Positions 62,286 through 64,000 of a stretch of DNA of 64,000 nucleotides are shown piece by piece (the stretch's first letter is position 1; every line of letters begins with the position of its first letter). The translations under genes were made by a program, and so were the position numbers. This DNA comes from Aurelia coerulea (lineage: Eukaryota; Cnidaria; Scyphozoa; Semaeostomeae; Ulmaridae), in the NCBI GenBank assembly GCA_039566865.1, contig CM076943.1, positions 45,516,663 through 45,580,662 of the forward strand. Direction: 5' to 3'. The notes under the pieces were generated by a model. It worked only from the letters and a program-made list of their open reading frames with translations, did not search any database and was not told the origin of the DNA.

Positions 62286-62883
62286 AACAAGGACAGATTT
62301 GGTAAGACAATAGCACGAGTTGGGTTTGATTGACACGGTAATTCAAAGCGATCAGCGATCGCAGACAAAGGAAATTCTCTCAACCAGAATTTCAAAACAA
62401 GCAAAGCCACAAAAGTTTCTCTGAAAACCGGGTAGCTAGCTCAATCGTCGTGCATTCCAGAAACTGTATTTAAGCGCAAACATGAGCATAGATCGAAAGA
62501 AGAAGGATATATCTGCACATCTACCTCGGGCATTTTATTTCTTTGGTTCAGAAGCCGATTGGTAGGCGATTCAATTCTCTTGTTTTTTGGGTGTAAAGAA
62601 AACACTTACTGCTCAGCTTCTGAACCAAAGAAATAAAATGCCCGAGGTAGATGTTTAGATCTATCCTTTTTCTTTCGATAAACACTCATGTTTGCTCTTA
62701 AAAACATATTCTGAAATGCACAATAAGCGCGCTAGCAACTTGGGTTCAGAGAAACTTTTGCGGCTTCGTTTGTTTTGAAGTCATGGCTGAGAGAATTTCC
62801 TTTGTCTGCAGTCGCTAATCATTTTGAATTCTGGTGTCAATAAAAGTATCTCGTGCTATTGTGTTACAAAATCTGTCCTTGTT
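62286..62883. mobile_element. Foldback element with 9-bp target duplication, copy 2 (598 bp)
   Basis: Termini AACAAGGACAGATTTGG and ACAAAATCTGTCCTTGTT. Exact 9-bp duplication TAACTCTCC at 62277-62285 and 62884-62892. Same family as 20919-21519, clearly diverged from it. It contains an inner inverted pair (ATGCCCGAGGTAGATG-like). Confidence 0.85.
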
Positions 62884-62892
62884 TAACTCTCC

Positions 62893-63898
62893 TGATATAG
62901 ATCTAGGGCAAGGACCAAATTATTTGTCTATAATTCAAGGGTTTTAAGAATTTATGGCGTTTTTTCAAAAGTGAGCAAATTTGCGGCTGCTTCCTATGAA
63001 TTAATTATTTCATAATTTGGTAAAACAGAATAATTAAAAAAACTTTTTTGGTCTTTGCCCTAGCTCTATGTCTTAGCTACCCTTGCTGAAAATCTGAAGT
63101 GATTCTGTCAAGATTTGTTCAAAATATCTTGATTTTCCTTCAAGAAATCATCAAAAATCATACTTTGCTACAAACGCAATTTAAAGTTGAACTTGTCAAT
63201 TTAAACACAATTTCTGCATCAAATGTTTGCTTATTGACACACAAAACTGTTCTGTGTCAAAGGTTAAGGCATATTCATGTAGAGTCTGACTCTTTTCATA
63301 GCTTCATGACCCCTGCATGCCTCTTAAAATGCATAAACCCTTGTAATATTTATGGAAAATCTACTGTAACGAAAGGGATATATCCACTTATCATCACTAT
63401 TCATTGCTTTGCTGAAGATGTGTGAACAATTACATTCATGTCAATTGCATTATTATCAAAGCAAAATGTTCAAACCACTGCAAATATTCTGTTTAAAGAA
63501 AAATGAAAATCACAGTTGTAAGCTTAGGCTTCTGCAATTTATCAAACGTGTTTTTGATTCAGAAAATTGTGTTTATTCGCTCAGCTGATCTCCTAGTGCT
63601 ACCCTACCTGGTTCCTAGGGTGTTCTGATTTCATACGCTGATCACGAAGCCGATCTTCGTACACGAGTACACTTCGATCAATCTGTCCAAAATAAGGACA
63701 GATTAGCAGCCATTATAGATTTGCAATTTGCTAGGCAACACTAATTATGTTGTTAACGATTTGAGTCGAGTTTGTCAGTATCTGCCTAAAAAGATCAACA
63801 AAAACTAAACGAGAAATAAACCTTTACCTTCTTTGTTCTTGAGAAAATAATCGATCTTGGAGACGAGTTTTCACATACACTTTATTTTACTCTAAAAA
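62893..63898. other. Unassigned AT-rich region
   Basis: No supported gene. A 108-codon open reading (63099-63425) has no recognisable feature. Confidence 0.4.
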
Positions 63899-64000
63899 TC
63901 CCGGGGGGGGTACTCCCATTGTGGCCTGACAGGGGGGTCCAGTCAGGGTTAAAGAGGGCCAAAGCAAAAATTTTGAAAAATACCCTCAAATGGTAGTATA
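63899..64000. repeat. Left end of a G-run repeat, cut by the window edge
   Basis: CCCGGGGGGGGTACTCCCAT and AAAAATACCCTCAAATGG resemble the repeat at 18225-18540 (same ATACCC motif). Confidence 0.5.

Overview
The window looks like repeat-dense, AT-rich, intron-bearing animal DNA. Evidence: GT-AG introns, BEL/Pao and Ty3/Gypsy retrotransposons, LINE and tRNA-SINE remnants, dozens of palindromic DNA-transposon derivatives, and an HSP70 exon fragment. Nothing is bacterial. The mix of element families would suit an invertebrate such as an anthozoan cnidarian, but the sequence alone does not prove that.

Layout. 1-812 is the decayed remnant of a retroelement gag-like ORF (minus). 1125-5973 is a BEL/Pao element that keeps one long pol ORF and its 3' LTR but lacks gag and 5' LTR. 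5977-11710 is a stack of nested inverted-repeat elements, including a 1.08 kb hAT derivative with a perfect 8-bp target duplication and a foldback carrying a secretory-looking ORF. 11732-12607 is an intact 291-codon host-like gene (minus); a 104-bp tandem array upstream seems to derive from its own 5' end. 15.7-17.5 kb holds a LINE tail and more TA-flanked elements.

The main host content is a pair of class I SAM-dependent methyltransferase genes in inverted orientation. MT1 (minus) has coding exons at 36024-35905, 22007-21657 and 18118-17738. MT2 (plus) has coding exons at 52289-52408, 57923-58273 and 59829-60209. Each encodes 283 residues from exons of identical length. Exons 1 and 2 are about 97.5% and 99.4% identical in DNA, while exon 3 and the introns are clearly more diverged. 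MT1 intron 1 contains about 12 kb (22877-34940) of a 103-bp satellite, roughly 117 copies. The repeat unit is the terminal arm of a TA-flanked inverted-repeat element found intact at 16017-16609, so the satellite arose by expansion inside a transposon. MT2 intron 1 instead contains a complete, very young Ty3/Gypsy element (53525-57818; LTRs identical by eye, 5-bp target duplication).

Between the genes (36.2-51.9 kb) lie a tRNA-derived SINE, a roughly 3.6 kb element with long inverted repeats around a broken gene for a predicted FEN/PIN-like nuclease plus CXC domain, a second copy of the 1.08 kb hAT derivative, three short hAT MITEs with 8-bp target duplications, other foldback elements, two candidate first exons, an HSP70 fragment and a LINE relic. 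60.2-64 kb is again mostly inverted-repeat elements.
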